Below, piece by piece: positions 28,446 through 38,386 of a stretch of DNA of 64,000 nt. A model generated the notes under the pieces. The model was not told the DNA's origin. It ran no database searches and saw nothing but the letters and a program-made list of their open reading frames with translations. The translations under genes were made by a program, and so were the position numbers. The first letter of the stretch is position 1; the number at the start of each line of letters is the position of its first letter. The DNA is from Xenophilus sp. Marseille-Q4582. Lineage in GTDB: Bacteria; Pseudomonadota; Gammaproteobacteria; Burkholderiales; Burkholderiaceae_C. The DNA lies in the NCBI RefSeq assembly GCF_916700565.1, contig NZ_CAKAKO010000006.1, positions 850,458 to 914,457 of the forward strand, in the 5' to 3' direction.

Positions 28446-29222
28446 ATGTCTTCCTCGCTTCCTTTCGGCGCATCCGCGGCCGACCTGTCTTCGCGTTCCT
28501 TCCTGATCCTCAAGCTCGGCGATACCTGGGCCGAGGCCGCGCGCGCGCTCGGCGATTTCGAGCACTGGATCGCGCGCGGCCTGGCCGCCGCCGGCTTGCC
28601 GCTGCGCGTGCTGGACCCGCGGCGCGGCGACGCGCTGCCCGATCCGCAGCAGGTGGCCGGCGTGGTGATGACCGGCTCGCATGCCATGGTGACCGAGCGC
28701 GCAGCCTGGAGCGAGGCGGTGGCCGCCTGGCTGCGCGTTGCCGTGCCGGCCGGCGTGCCCGTGCTCGGCATCTGCTATGGCCACCAGCTGCTGGCCGATG
28801 CGCTGGGCGGCAAGGCGGGCGACCACCCGACGGGCCTGGAGCTGGGCACGGTGCAGGTCCGCCGCCTGCCCGCGGCGCACGGCGATGCGCTGTTCGGCGC
28901 CCTGCCCGACGGCTTCCCCGTCCAGGTGGTCCACCGCCAAAGCGCGCTGCGCCTGCCGCCCGGCGCCGTCGCCCTGGCCGCCAACGACTGGGAGCCGCAC
29001 CAGGCGTTCCGGGTCGGCACGCGGGCCTGGGGCGTGCAATTCCACCCCGAGTTCAGCGCGGCGGCCATGCAAGCCTATGTCGACCGGCTCGGCGCCGATG
29101 CGTCCGCGCCGCCGCAGGTGGGCGACACACCGGCATCGGCCAGCCTGCTGCCGCGCTTCGCCCGACTGGTGCGCGGGCACGAGGCGCAGCGGCAGCGGCC
29201 GGCGCCCGCCCGGGCCGCCTGA
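28446..29222 (+). CDS. Class I glutamine amidotransferase-like protein
   Basis: Stand-alone type 1 GATase domain (258 aa), similar to the GMP synthase-like and YfeJ-type group. The nucleophile elbow is GICYGHQLLADALGG (Cys near residue 110) and the second catalytic segment GVQFHPEFSAAAM supplies the His and Glu. The start MSSSLPFGASAADLSSRSFLILKLGDTW follows closely on the family N-terminus. No synthase subunit is nearby, so it may hydrolyse glutamine or a gamma-glutamyl compound (for example in polyamine or xenobiotic breakdown). The substrate is not determined. Confidence 0.88.
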   Translation: MSSSLPFGASAADLSSRSFLILKLGDTWAEAARALGDFEHWIARGLAAAGLPLRVLDPRRGDALPDPQQVAGVVMTGSHAMVTERAAWSEAVAAWLRVAVPAGVPVLGICYGHQLLADALGGKAGDHPTGLELGTVQVRRLPAAHGDALFGALPDGFPVQVVHRQSALRLPPGAVALAANDWEPHQAFRVGTRAWGVQFHPEFSAAAMQAYVDRLGADASAPPQVGDTPASASLLPRFARLVRGHEAQRQRPAPARAA

Positions 29223-29337
29223 AGCGCGGCGCCGCGCATTCGACGCCCGGCGCCGGGAATGGGCCTGCGGGCCGGCCGGCAGGCCCACGCGGCCTGCGAT
29301 GACAGCCGCCGCCCCCGCGCCCCTGCACAATTCCTGC

Positions 29338-29982
29338 ATGCCGCACACGGACCCCTCGCCCCCCGCGCCGCGCCGCCATTTCACGATGATCCGGGAGTTC
29401 CACCTCGCGGACTTCTTCACGCTCGGCAATGCCGCCTGCGGCGTGGGCGCCGTGTTCCTGGCCATGGCCTTCGTCGCGAGCGGCGAACTGCGGCATTTCT
29501 ACCTGGCCGCCGCCCTGGCGCCGGCCGCCTTCGTCTTCGACGTGCTGGACGGGCGCATCGCGCGCTGGCGGCAGAACTCTTCCCCGCTGGGTCGTGAGCT
29601 GGACTCGCTGGCCGACGTGATCTCCTTCGGCGTCGCGCCCGCGGCGCTGGGCTTCGCGGCCGGGCTGCGCGGCGGCTGGGACGCCGTGCTGCTGATCTAT
29701 TTCGTGTGCTGCGGCGTGAGCCGGCTCGCGCGCTTCAACGTCACCGCCGAAACGCTCTCTGCCGGCGGCGACAAGGTGAAGTATTTCGAAGGCACGCCCA
29801 TCCCGACCAGCGTGGCCCTGGTCGGCCTGCTGGCCTGGGCCGCGGCCCAGGGGCGGCTGGGCGACGCAGTGTGGGGCGGCGGCTGGCTGCTGGGCCCGTG
29901 GACGCTGCATCCCCTGGCGCTGCTCTATGCCCTGTCAGGCACGCTGATGATCAGCAAGACCCTGCGCATCCCCAAGCTGTAG
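29338..29982 (+). CDS. pssA: CDP-diacylglycerol--serine O-phosphatidyltransferase
   Basis: Integral membrane phosphatidylserine synthase (214 aa from the ATG at 29338; an in-frame ATG at 29299 is possible). The CDP-alcohol phosphotransferase signature is complete: DGRIAR then eight residues, G, three residues, D, three residues, D (DVLDGRIARWRQ, GRELDSLAD). It opens with the typical MIREFHLADFFTLGNAACG, and about six helices follow. CSR/KYFEGTPIP-type conserved stretches (GDKVKYFEGTPIPTS) support the PssA assignment over pgsA. It feeds phosphatidylethanolamine synthesis. Confidence 0.93.
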   Translation: MPHTDPSPPAPRRHFTMIREFHLADFFTLGNAACGVGAVFLAMAFVASGELRHFYLAAALAPAAFVFDVLDGRIARWRQNSSPLGRELDSLADVISFGVAPAALGFAAGLRGGWDAVLLIYFVCCGVSRLARFNVTAETLSAGGDKVKYFEGTPIPTSVALVGLLAWAAAQGRLGDAVWGGGWLLGPWTLHPLALLYALSGTLMISKTLRIPKL

Positions 29983-30155
29983 GGTCTGTCGCGCGCGCAC
30001 GTGCACGGGAACGGTGCACGGCCTAGACTGGCGGCTTGCGGCCGGGCCGCACCAGGGCTTCGTGCCGGCTTCGTGCGCCAAGGGCTGCCGCGCGCATGCC
30101 GCCGCGGCCCTCGCTTCTCCCGGGCCGCGCATTGCGATCCCTTTCCTGCCTGCGC

Positions 30156-31337
30156 GTGAGCCCTCCTCCGGCCTCCCCTTCCGTCCCCCGACTCCAACGG
30201 CTGCGCGAAGCCTTCGTGTCGCTGCTGCCCGCCGTGCTGCGCGTGGACACGCGCGAGCGGCTGCGCGCCACGCTGGGCGCCGGGCTGGGCCTGTTCTTCA
30301 CCGCGCTGCTGAGCCACGCCCTGGCCGCGCGGGCCGGGGACATGGGCAAAGTCGCCTGGCTCATCGCGCCCATGGGTGCCAGTGCCGTGCTGGTCTTCGC
30401 CGTGCCGGCCAGCCCGCTGGCGCAGCCCTGGTCGGTGATCGGGGGCAACACGCTGTCGGCGCTGGTGGGCATGGCCTGCGTGGCGCTGATCCCCGACCCG
30501 GCGCTGGCGGCCGCGGCGGCGGTGAGCCTGGCCATCAGCCTGATGTTCGCGCTGCGCTGCCTGCACCCGCCGGGCGGCGCCTCGGCGCTGCTGATCGTGC
30601 TGATGCAGGTGCGCGATCCACATTTCGCGCTGTTTCCCGTGCTCGGCAACTCGCTGCTGCTGGTGCTGGCCGGCGTGGTCTACAACAGCCTCACGGGCCG
30701 GGCCTACCCGCACCGGCAGCGCGCCGCCGCGCCCGCGCCGGGCCAGCCGGCGAGCCGCTTCACGAGTGCCGACTTCGATGCCGCCCTGGCCCATTACAAC
30801 CAGGTGCTGGACATCAGCCGCGACGACCTGGAAGGCCTGCTGCGCGAAGCCGAACTGGCCGCCTGGCACCGCACGCTGGGCGAGTTGCGCTGCGAAGACG
30901 TGATGTCGCGCACGCTGGTCAAGGCCGAGTTCGGCACGCCGCTGTCGCAAGCCTGGCAATTGCTGCGCACGCACCGCATCAAGGCGCTGCCCGTGGTCGA
31001 CCGCGCCGACCGCCTGATCGGCATCGTGACGCTGGCCGACTTCATGCGCCATTCGATGGGCGAGCACCGCAGCGTCGAGGGCCTGGGCCAGCGCCTGCGC
31101 GTGCTGCTGCGGCCGAGCCGGCGCACGCACAGCCGCAAACCCGAGGTGGTCGGCCAGCTGATGAGCGCCGCCGTGAGCACGGCCCGGCCCGAACAGCGCG
31201 TGGTCGAGCTGATCCCGCTTTTTTCCGAAGCCGGCCACCACCACCTGCCCATCGTCGATGCCCACGGCCGCGCCGTCGGCATCCTCACGCAGTCGGACCT
31301 GGTGCGCGTGCTCTCGCGCGCGGCGCAGCCCGGCTGA
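30156..31337 (+). CDS. HPP-family membrane protein with two CBS domains
   Basis: Membrane protein (393 aa from the GTG at 30156; an ATG at 30096 would add 20 residues of low-complexity sequence). Four to five helices cover residues 35-180. They contain the name-giving motif in RCLHPPGGASALLIVLMQ. After a linker, two CBS domains follow: CEDVMSRTLVKAEFGTPLSQAWQLLRTHRIKALPVVDRADRLIGIVT, and VGQLMSAAVSTARPEQRVVELIPLFSEAGHHHLPIVDAHGRAVGILTQSDLV. CBS pairs bind adenosyl nucleotides and would gate the membrane part. HPP proteins in some organisms affect nitrite transport; the role here is open. Confidence 0.87.
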   Translation: MSPPPASPSVPRLQRLREAFVSLLPAVLRVDTRERLRATLGAGLGLFFTALLSHALAARAGDMGKVAWLIAPMGASAVLVFAVPASPLAQPWSVIGGNTLSALVGMACVALIPDPALAAAAAVSLAISLMFALRCLHPPGGASALLIVLMQVRDPHFALFPVLGNSLLLVLAGVVYNSLTGRAYPHRQRAAAPAPGQPASRFTSADFDAALAHYNQVLDISRDDLEGLLREAELAAWHRTLGELRCEDVMSRTLVKAEFGTPLSQAWQLLRTHRIKALPVVDRADRLIGIVTLADFMRHSMGEHRSVEGLGQRLRVLLRPSRRTHSRKPEVVGQLMSAAVSTARPEQRVVELIPLFSEAGHHHLPIVDAHGRAVGILTQSDLVRVLSRAAQPG

Positions 31338-31365
31338 ACCGCCTTCCACCTCCCATCAAGGTTCC

Positions 31366-32040
31366 ATGAACACGCCTGCCCTCGCTTGCGCCGCAACGGC
31401 TCCCCCACGCTCCCGCGGGCTGGAGCGCCTGATCGAACTGGCTTGCGCGCGGCCGCTGCAGCCGCGATGCGGCGAGTTCTATTTCCTGCGCCATGGGCAG
31501 ACGCCCCGCAACGCCCTGCGCATCTTCCAGAGCTACGACGAGCCGCTGTCGGCGCTGGGCGAGCAGCAGGCCGAGGCCGCCGCGGCGGTGCTGGCGCGCG
31601 AGCCGATCCGCCGCATCGTCTGTAGCGACGCGCGCCGCGCCCTGCACACGGCCCAGACCGTGGCCGCGAGGCTGAAGCTCGAACCGCTGGCCCAGCCCCT
31701 GCTGCGCGAGCGGCATTTCGGCGCGCTGATCGGCACCTCGTCGGCCGACATCGACTGGGACTGCGCCCCTGAAGGCGGGGAGACGCTGGCCCAGTTCATC
31801 GACCGCAAGCGCGAGGCCCTGGGGGCCGCGCTCGAAGGAGAAGGGCCGGTGCTGGTCGTGGCCCATGGCGGTTCGCTCTACGTCCTGGCTGCGCTGCTGT
31901 CGGTGCCGCTGGAAGCAGCCCTTCTGGCCAATGCACACCCGTTGCACTTTCGCTGCGGCGCGAACGGCTGGCAGGCCCGCTCGCTCGGCCCCCTGGACGC
32001 GGCCGCTGCCGCGGCGGCGGCCGGCAGCGCCCTGGCCTGA
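31366..32040 (+). CDS. Histidine phosphatase (phosphoglycerate mutase-like) family protein
   Basis: Cytoplasmic histidine phosphatase (224 aa). The catalytic RHG motif is in FLRHGQTPRN (His near residue 45). A conserved Arg lies in CSDARRALHTAQTV, the acid/base Glu in RERHFGALIG, and the second His in VVAHGGSLYVLAALL. About 30 extra residues precede the domain. It starts 28 bp after the HPP-CBS gene, so the two may be co-transcribed. The substrate could be a sugar phosphate, alpha-ribazole phosphate or another small phosphoester; no cobalamin genes are nearby. Confidence 0.87.
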   Translation: MNTPALACAATAPPRSRGLERLIELACARPLQPRCGEFYFLRHGQTPRNALRIFQSYDEPLSALGEQQAEAAAAVLAREPIRRIVCSDARRALHTAQTVAARLKLEPLAQPLLRERHFGALIGTSSADIDWDCAPEGGETLAQFIDRKREALGAALEGEGPVLVVAHGGSLYVLAALLSVPLEAALLANAHPLHFRCGANGWQARSLGPLDAAAAAAAAGSALA

Positions 32041-32223
32041 GCGGCCCGCCGGGGCACGGGGCCCCTTCGCGCCACGCACGAAACACCCCTTCCCAGCCTT
32101 GCCGGGGTGTGCGCGGCAGCACACTCGGGCGCAAAGACACACTGGAGACAGGCGCTGCGTGAACAAATGCCTCGCGGTGGTCAGCGGTCGGCAGTACAAC
32201 CGGCCCATCCCAAAGGCAAGCCC

Positions 32224-32463
32224 ATGACAAAGCCCTCTCAAGACGCTTCACTTGCTGCCAGCGATGACGCTTCTTCGCTGGGTCATGAGTACGTGCTGAG
32301 CCAGCCCCTGGAACTGCCGGAGTTCGGCGGTTGGGGCGGCGGCAGGTCCGATGCCGCAGCCGTGCCCCTGGAGCAACTGGACGCCCGGGACGTCCAGGCG
32401 TTCCGCCAATGGCAGGACGCGCTGCGGGCCGTGCGCCAGGCCCTCACCGGCCGGCGTTCCTGA
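32224..32463 (+). CDS. Small acidic protein of unknown function
   Basis: Short ORF (79 aa) beginning MTKPSQDASLAASDDASSLGHEY. It has a glycine-rich turn FGGWGGGRSD in the middle and an amphipathic helix at the end (DVQAFRQWQDALRAVRQALTGRR). No signal peptide or membrane helix. The 183 bp before it hold a hairpin (ACACCCC with GGGGTGT around 32082-32109) but no other gene. I do not recognise the family. Confidence 0.5.
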   Translation: MTKPSQDASLAASDDASSLGHEYVLSQPLELPEFGGWGGGRSDAAAVPLEQLDARDVQAFRQWQDALRAVRQALTGRRS

Positions 32464-32551
32464 CACCTTCCTGCGCCGGACGAGGCCGGCCCGGCCACGC
32501 GCGATTGCGCCGACGGGCTTGCGGCCGCCTGTGCGATGCGGCGAAAGCGGC

Positions 32552-32746
32552 TCAGTTCGGCAGCGGCGGCGGCTCGGTCCAGGGCCGCATGCCCCGCAGT
32601 TCACGGCACAGGCGCTGCGCTTCGGCCCGCGCACCCGGCTCCTGCCGCGCCATCGCCTCCACCTGCTCGGCATACGCATCTGTCAAGGCGGCCCAGCGCA
32701 TGAACCTGGCATCCATGCTCGGCACCGTCACGGCTTTCTGCTGCAT
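32552..32746 (-). CDS. Small hypothetical protein
   Basis: Short minus-strand ORF (64 aa) starting MQQKAVTVPSMDARFMRW, with a helical middle (DAYAEQVEAMARQEPGARAEAQRLCRELRG) and a Pro-rich end. Convergent with the acidic small ORF at 32224 and divergent from mutS. Amino-acid composition looks protein-like, but there is no recognisable domain. Confidence 0.4.
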   Translation of the reverse strand: MQQKAVTVPSMDARFMRWAALTDAYAEQVEAMARQEPGARAEAQRLCRELRGMRPWTEPPPLPN

Positions 32747-33048
32747 GTCGCGTCCCCCGATCCGGCCTGCGAAAGGCAGGCCCTGGTTTTCTTGATCAAA
32801 GATTAACTTAACCGCGCCAAGCGCGCCCGGCCCGTGCGCGGCGCCAATCGGCCTTTGCGTTCCTGCACTATTTCACGAACTCCCGCGCCGGTGATCAAGC
32901 GCGAATGTGAGGAAGCCTTCACGTCTGCCGGGCCGCGGCCGGGCCGTCCACGGGCACCGCGATAATCGCGCAACCGCCCCTTCACTGCGTGGCGGATGCA
33001 TCCGGACGGTTCGCCGCGCCCCCTGCGAAGACCAGCACAGGCAGCCAC
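32747..33048. other. Intergenic region upstream of mutS
   Basis: About 300 bp. It includes a short AT-rich patch around 32791-32810 (TTGATCAAAGATTAACTTAA) of a kind unusual for this window, which may hold a promoter for the minus-strand small ORF or for mutS. No coding sequence or terminator is evident. Confidence 0.4.
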
Positions 33049-35709
33049 TTGCAAGAAAACACCCTGACGAATCAGAGACCTGCGAAAGACGACTTTTCGC
33101 AGCACACCCCCATGATGGCGCAGTACCTGCGCCTCAAGGCCGACCATCCGCAGACGCTGCTGTTCTACCGGATGGGCGACTTCTACGAACTGTTCTATGC
33201 CGATGCCGAGAAGGCCTCGCGCCTGCTGGACATCACGCTCACCCAGCGCGGACAGTCGGCCGGCCAGCCCGTCGTGATGTGCGGCGTGCCTTTTCACTCG
33301 ATGGAAAGCTACCTGGCGCGGCTCATCAAGCTCGGCGAATCGGTGGCGATCTGCGAACAGGTGGGCGAAGTGGGGGCGGGCAAGGGCCCTGTGGAGCGCA
33401 AGGTGGTGCGCGTGGTCACGCCCGGCACCCTGACGGATGCCGAACTGCTGACCGACAAGCGTGAAGCCCTGCTTGTGGCCGTGCATGCCGGCCCCCGCCA
33501 CACGCTGGGCCTGGCCTGGCTCAGCGTGACCGGCGCCGTGCTGCACCTGGCCCAGTGCGAGGCCGAAGCCCTGGAAGCCTGGCTGGCCCGCATCGGCGCC
33601 AGCGAACTGCTCTACAGCGCCGAGGTCACGCCCGCCTTCGAGCAGCGCCTGAAGCATGCGCGCGAGCAGTCGGGCGGCGCCTTCACGCTGGCGCTGCGCC
33701 CGGCGTGGCAGTTCGACGCGAAGCTGGGCGAGCGCAAGCTGCTCGAACAGATGCAGGCGGCCAGCCTGCAGGCCTGGGGCGCCGACACCCTGCCCGAGGC
33801 GCAGGCCGCCGCCGCCGCGCTGCTGGGCTATGCCGAACACACGCAGGGCCGGGCCCTGAGCCACCTGCAGCGCATCCAGGTCGAACGCGCCGACGACCTG
33901 ATCGACCTGCCGCCCACCACGCGCCGCAACCTGGAGTTGGTGCAGACCCTGCGCGGCGAGGATTCGCCCACGCTCTTTTCGCTGCTGGACACCTGCATGA
34001 CCGGCATGGGCAGCCGCGCGCTGCGCCGCTGGCTGCTGGCGCCGCGCCGCGAGCGCACCGAGGCGCAGCTGCGCCTGGAGGCCATCGCCGCGCTGCACCG
34101 CCCCGCGCCGGGCCAGACCGCGGCGCCCTGGAAGCTGCTGCGCGACCAGCTCAAAAACACCAGCGACGTGGAGCGCATCGCCGCGCGCATCGCTTTGCGG
34201 CAGGCACGCCCGCGCGAGCTGCTGGCGCTGTGCCTGGCGCTGGCCAAGGCGCAGCAGCTGGCGCCGCTGCTGCCCGCGCAGGGCGCGCTGCTCACGCACC
34301 TGGCGGCCGAGCTGGAGCCCCCCGCAGGCTGCGGTGAGCTGCTGAGCGCCGCCATCGCGCCCGAACCTGCGGCGCTGGTGCGCGACGGCGGCGTGATCGC
34401 GCGCGGGCACGACGCCGAACTCGACGAGCTGCGGGCCATCAGCGAGAACTGCGACGACTTCCTCCTGCAGCTCGAAGTGCAGGAGCGCAACCTCACGGGC
34501 ATCGCCAACCTGCGCGTGCAATTCAATCGCGTGCACGGCTTCTACATCGAGGTGACACAGAGCGCGCTGGGCAAGGTGCCCGCGCACTACCGCCGCCGCC
34601 AGACGCTGAAGAACGCCGAGCGCTTCATCACGCCCGAACTCAAGGCCTTCGAGGACAAGGCCCTGTCGGCGCAGGAGCGCGCGCTGGCGCGCGAGAAATG
34701 GCTCTACGAGCAGTTGCTCGATGCGCTGCAGGTGCATGTGCCGGCACTCACGCGTGTGGCCGAGGCGCTGGCCACGCTGGACGCCCTCGCGGCGCTGGCC
34801 GAACGCGCGCTCACGCTCGACTGGCACGCGCCCAGCTTCGTCAACCATCCGTGCATCGAGATCGAAAAGGGCCGCCACCCGGTGGTCGAAGCGCGGCTGG
34901 CGGAGAAGTCCGCCGGCGCCTTCATCGCCAACGACACGCGCCTGGGCCCGAACCAGCGCATGCAGGTGATCACGGGCCCCAACATGGGCGGCAAGTCCAC
35001 CTACATGCGGCAGGTGGCCATCATCGTGCTGCTGGCGTCCATGGGCTCCTTCGTGCCTGCGGCCCGCTGCCGGCTGGGGCCCATCGATGCGATCCACACG
35101 CGCATCGGCGCGGCCGACGACCTGGCCAACGCCCAGTCCACCTTCATGCTGGAGATGACCGAGGCGGCGCAGATCCTGCACGCCGCCACGCCGCATTCGC
35201 TGGTGCTGATGGACGAGATCGGCCGCGGCACCAGCACCTTCGACGGGCTGGCGCTGGCGTCCGGCATCGCGGCGCAGCTGCATGAGCGCACGCGCGCCTT
35301 CACGCTCTTCGCCACGCACTACTTCGAACTGACGGAGTTCCCGGCGCAGTACCACGCGGCCGTCAACATGCATGTGAGCGCCACCGAGGCGGGCCGCGAC
35401 ATCGTGTTCCTGCACGAGGTCCAGCCCGGCCCGGCCAGCCGCAGCTACGGCATCCAGGTGGCGCGCCTGGCCGGCATGCCGGCCCAGGTGGTGCAGCATG
35501 CGCGCCAGGCCCTGCAGGCGCTGGAGGCGCAGCAGAGCGACGCGCGCGCGCAGGTCGACCTGTTCGCACCGCCGCCCGCGGCCGACGTGCCCGAAGCCAG
35601 CGCGATCGAGGCGGCGCTCGCCGCCATCGACCCCGACACGCTGAGCCCGCGCGAGGCGCTGGACGCGCTCTACGCGCTCAAGAAGCTGCAGCAGCGCGAA
35701 CGCGCCTGA
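33049..35709 (+). CDS. mutS: DNA mismatch repair protein MutS
   Basis: MutS (886 aa from a TTG at 33049; a GTG at 32989 would add 20 residues). It recognises mismatches and passes the signal to MutL. The mismatch-contacting Phe-Tyr-Glu motif is [11 protein letters not shown], preceded by the standard [17 protein letters not shown]. The ATPase domain carries Walker [16 protein letters not shown], the [12 protein letters not shown]alker B/signature, and the conserved [12 protein letters not shown]. The C-terminal helix-turn-helix and dimerisation region is present to the end. No ATG fits the family start, so an alternative initiation codon is likely. Confidence 0.95.
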   Translation: MQENTLTNQRPAKDDFSQHTPMMAQYLRLKADHPQTLLFYRMGDFYELFYADAEKASRLLDITLTQRGQSAGQPVVMCGVPFHSMESYLARLIKLGESVAICEQVGEVGAGKGPVERKVVRVVTPGTLTDAELLTDKREALLVAVHAGPRHTLGLAWLSVTGAVLHLAQCEAEALEAWLARIGASELLYSAEVTPAFEQRLKHAREQSGGAFTLALRPAWQFDAKLGERKLLEQMQAASLQAWGADTLPEAQAAAAALLGYAEHTQGRALSHLQRIQVERADDLIDLPPTTRRNLELVQTLRGEDSPTLFSLLDTCMTGMGSRALRRWLLAPRRERTEAQLRLEAIAALHRPAPGQTAAPWKLLRDQLKNTSDVERIAARIALRQARPRELLALCLALAKAQQLAPLLPAQGALLTHLAAELEPPAGCGELLSAAIAPEPAALVRDGGVIARGHDAELDELRAISENCDDFLLQLEVQERNLTGIANLRVQFNRVHGFYIEVTQSALGKVPAHYRRRQTLKNAERFITPELKAFEDKALSAQERALAREKWLYEQLLDALQVHVPALTRVAEALATLDALAALAERALTLDWHAPSFVNHPCIEIEKGRHPVVEARLAEKSAGAFIANDTRLGPNQRMQVITGPNMGGKSTYMRQVAIIVLLASMGSFVPAARCRLGPIDAIHTRIGAADDLANAQSTFMLEMTEAAQILHAATPHSLVLMDEIGRGTSTFDGLALASGIAAQLHERTRAFTLFATHYFELTEFPAQYHAAVNMHVSATEAGRDIVFLHEVQPGPASRSYGIQVARLAGMPAQVVQHARQALQALEAQQSDARAQVDLFAPPPAADVPEASAIEAALAAIDPDTLSPREALDALYALKKLQQRERA

Positions 35710-35915
35710 ACAGGCCGGCCGGTGCTGCGGCGCGCCGCGAAGGCCCGGCTCGGCACCGCGGATTGCAGGCAAAAGCGCACGGCCGGGCGCCCGGACGGGC
35801 CCTCCCCGGCCCCTAGAATCCCAACGCTCGTGCCCGGCGCCCGTGTGTGCCGGCCTCCCTTGTCCCTCGACCGTTTCCCATCGTGCGCGCTCCCGGCAGC
35901 GAGTCTTCCTCGATC

Positions 35916-36746
35916 ATGACTTATTGCGTAGGCATCAAACTCAACGCCGGCCTGGTGTTCCTGTCCGACTCGCGCACCAACGCGGGCGTGGACCACATTT
36001 CCACCTTCCGCAAGATGATCGTGTACGAGAAGCCGGGTGACCGCACCATGGTGCTGCTGTCGGCCGGCAACCTCAGCATCTCGCAGTCGGTGCGCGAGAT
36101 CCTGCAGGTGGAAGAGCTCAAGGAGCGCAACGAGTCTGGCCAGCCCATCACGATCTGGAACGCGACCAGCATGTTCGACGCCGCGCGCGTGCTCGGCAGC
36201 GCCGTGCGCCATGTGTACGACCGTGACGCCGAGTCGCTCAAGCATGCGGGCGTGGACTTCAACGTCACCTTCATCTTCGGCGGCCAGATCAAGGGCGAGG
36301 CGATGCGGCTGTTCCTGGTCTACTCGGCCGGCAACTTCATCGAGGCGACCAACGAGACGCCCTACTTCCAGATCGGCGAATCCAAGTACGGCAAGCCGGT
36401 GCTGGACCGCGTGCTGACGCCCGACACGCCGCTGCAGGAAGCCGCCAAATGCGCGCTCGTGTCCATGGACTCGACCATGAAGTCCAACCTCTCGGTCGGC
36501 CTGCCGCTGGACCTGGTGGTCTACGAGGCCGGCCGCCTGCAGACCGACAAGATCGTCTGCATCGACGCCGAGAACCCGTACTACCGCATGATCCACAGCG
36601 GCTGGGGCCAGAAGCTGCGCGAGGTCTTCGACAGCCTGGAAGACCCGGTGTGGGACGACGCCGCCACCGAGCATCCGCTGAAGATGCCGGCGGCGCGGCA
36701 CGAGGTGCTGCGCAAGATCACGACACCGCAGGAACGGCTGATTTGA
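35916..36746 (+). CDS. Anbu-type proteasome-related peptidase
   Basis: Bacterial proteasome homologue (276 aa) of the Anbu type. Methionine removal exposes the catalytic Thr (M-TYCVGIKLNAGLVFLSDSRTN), and Lys33-like FRKMIVYEKPGDRTMVLLSAGN follows, as in proteasome beta subunits. It is about 100 residues longer than HslV, which is typical for Anbu. The usual Anbu partners (alpha-E protein, ATP-grasp and transglutaminase-like proteins) are not in the neighbourhood; it stands between mutS and an alpha/beta hydrolase gene. An ATG at 35916 is required to expose the Thr, so upstream in-frame starts are rejected. Confidence 0.88.
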   Translation: MTYCVGIKLNAGLVFLSDSRTNAGVDHISTFRKMIVYEKPGDRTMVLLSAGNLSISQSVREILQVEELKERNESGQPITIWNATSMFDAARVLGSAVRHVYDRDAESLKHAGVDFNVTFIFGGQIKGEAMRLFLVYSAGNFIEATNETPYFQIGESKYGKPVLDRVLTPDTPLQEAAKCALVSMDSTMKSNLSVGLPLDLVVYEAGRLQTDKIVCIDAENPYYRMIHSGWGQKLREVFDSLEDPVWDDAATEHPLKMPAARHEVLRKITTPQERLI

Positions 36747-36765
36747 AAAGGCTGAGCCGCAACCT

Positions 36766-37608
36766 GTGAGCCCATCCTCCGACGCCGCGCGCCACGCGGC
36801 CCTGCCCCCCATCGTCTTCTCGCACGGCAACAGCTTTCCGGCCAGCACCTACCGCGTGATGCTCGACAGCCTGCGCTCGCGCGGCTTCACCGTGCACGCG
36901 ATCGAGAAGTTCGGCCACGACCCGCTCTACCCGGTCAGCAACAACTGGCCGCACCTCGTGCGCCAATTGCACGATTTCGTGCTGCCGCTGGTGCAATCGG
37001 CCGACGGCCAGGCGCCTTTCCTGGTCGGCCATTCGCTGGGCGGTTTCCTGAGCCTGATGTGCGCCGCACAGCACCCGCAACTGGCGCGTGGCGTGCTGCT
37101 CATCGACTCCCCGCTGCTCGACGGCTGGAAGGCCGGCGCCCTGGGCCTGGCCAAGCGCACGCCGCTGATGAAGCGCTTCTCCCCCAGCCTGGTGAGCCGG
37201 CGCCGGCGCGACCAGTGGCAGGACCGCGAGGCCGTGTACGCGCATTTCCGCAGCAAGAAGGTCTTCGCGCGCTGGGACCCGCAGGTGCTGCACGACTACA
37301 TCGACCACGGCACCTTCGCGAACGGCGATGCGCGCGCGCTGGCCTTCGAACGCGACGTGGAAGCCGCCATCTACGACGGCCTGCCCCACAACCTGGGCGC
37401 GCTGCTGCGCCGCCATCCGCTGCAATGCCCGGCCGCCTTCATCGGCGGGCGCCAGTCGGCCGAGATGAAGCGCGTGGGCATGGCCGCCACGCTGCGCATC
37501 ACCCAGGGCCGCGTGATCATGCTGGATGGCACGCACCTCTTTCCGATGGAAAAGCCGCTGGCCACCGCCGCGGCGGTGGAAGCGGCCCTGCGCAACATGC
37601 TGGACTGA
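36766..37608 (+). CDS. Alpha/beta hydrolase
   Basis: Cytoplasmic alpha/beta hydrolase (280 aa), GTG start at 36766. The oxyanion-loop segment is IVFSHGNSFPASTYRVML and the nucleophile elbow GHSLGGFLSLM (Ser near residue 89). The likely catalytic His is in LDGTHLFPMEKP. It begins 19 bp after the Anbu-type peptidase stop, so the two could form a transcript. Resembles uncharacterised esterases or lipases of Burkholderiales. Confidence 0.88.
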   Translation: MSPSSDAARHAALPPIVFSHGNSFPASTYRVMLDSLRSRGFTVHAIEKFGHDPLYPVSNNWPHLVRQLHDFVLPLVQSADGQAPFLVGHSLGGFLSLMCAAQHPQLARGVLLIDSPLLDGWKAGALGLAKRTPLMKRFSPSLVSRRRRDQWQDREAVYAHFRSKKVFARWDPQVLHDYIDHGTFANGDARALAFERDVEAAIYDGLPHNLGALLRRHPLQCPAAFIGGRQSAEMKRVGMAATLRITQGRVIMLDGTHLFPMEKPLATAAAVEAALRNMLD

Positions 37609-37643
37609 TCGAGGGGCAACCGGGGCCCGGCTCGGGCCCGGTT

Positions 37644-38330
37644 TCAATCGATCAGCGCGCGCTTGACGTCGTCCTGCAGGCTGCGCAGGTGGGCACGCAT
37701 GGCCTCGCGCGCCTTCTCCGGGTCGCGCGTGCGCAGCGCGGCCAGGATGTCGCCATGCTCGTCATGGTTCTCGCGCTGGCGATGCAGGGGGCTGTGCAGG
37801 CGGAACAGCCGCGCGTTCACGCGCAGCTCTTCCACCAGCCGCGGAAAGACCACGTTGCCGCTGCCCGTGGCGATGAAGGCATGGAAACGGTCGTCGAAAT
37901 GCCAGTGCTCGATCTCGTCGTGCTCGCCCACGTTGAGCGCGTCGATCTCGGCCTGCAGGCGATCCAGCTCGGCCGGCTCGATGCGCGTGGCCGCCAGGGC
38001 GATGGCCTCGCACTCGATGACCTCGCGCGCGCGCATGCAGTCGAAGTATTCCTTGGTGCCCAACGCGCGCACGGCGTAGGAACGCGCATCGCGCCGCACC
38101 AGCAGGCCTTCGCCCGCCAGCCGCACCAGCGCCTCGCGCATCGGCGTGCGCGAGATGCCCAGCTCGTCGGCCAGCCGCCCTTCCTGCAAGGGCGCGCCTG
38201 CGTGGATCCGGCGGTCGAGGATGAGCGTGCGCAAGCGCTCGTAGGCCTGCTCCGCCAGGCTGGCGGAGCGCACTTCGAGCGGCGCGATGGTGATGGTGGC
38301 GGGCTGCGCCGGGCTGGGAAGGCTTGGCAT
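37644..38330 (-). CDS. GntR-family (FCD) regulator of the adjacent catabolic locus
   Basis: FadR/VanR-type transcriptional regulator (228 aa). The N-terminal winged helix is LAEQAYERLRTLILDRRI through GRLADELGISRTPMREALVRLAGEGLL. The C-terminal FCD domain has metal-ligand histidines and acids (CMRAREVIECEAIALAA, DDRFHAFIATGSGN, HDEHGDILAALRTRD). Before IS insertion it lay about 56 bp after the amidohydrolase gene on the same strand, so it was probably the last gene of that operon. The GTATAC boxes at 43816-43838 are its best candidate operator. Confidence 0.92.
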   Translation of the reverse strand: MPSLPSPAQPATITIAPLEVRSASLAEQAYERLRTLILDRRIHAGAPLQEGRLADELGISRTPMREALVRLAGEGLLVRRDARSYAVRALGTKEYFDCMRAREVIECEAIALAATRIEPAELDRLQAEIDALNVGEHDEIEHWHFDDRFHAFIATGSGNVVFPRLVEELRVNARLFRLHSPLHRQRENHDEHGDILAALRTRDPEKAREAMRAHLRSLQDDVKRALID

Positions 38331-38386
38331 AAGGGACTCGCTGGGCGCCGGAGCTTATCAGTCCGCAGGCAGGGCGCGCGTGCCTA

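Noticed and set aside
32082..32109. Hairpin after the histidine phosphatase as a terminator
   Set aside because: ACACCCC/GGGGTGT has a 14-nt loop and no T-tract, so termination is not convincing.
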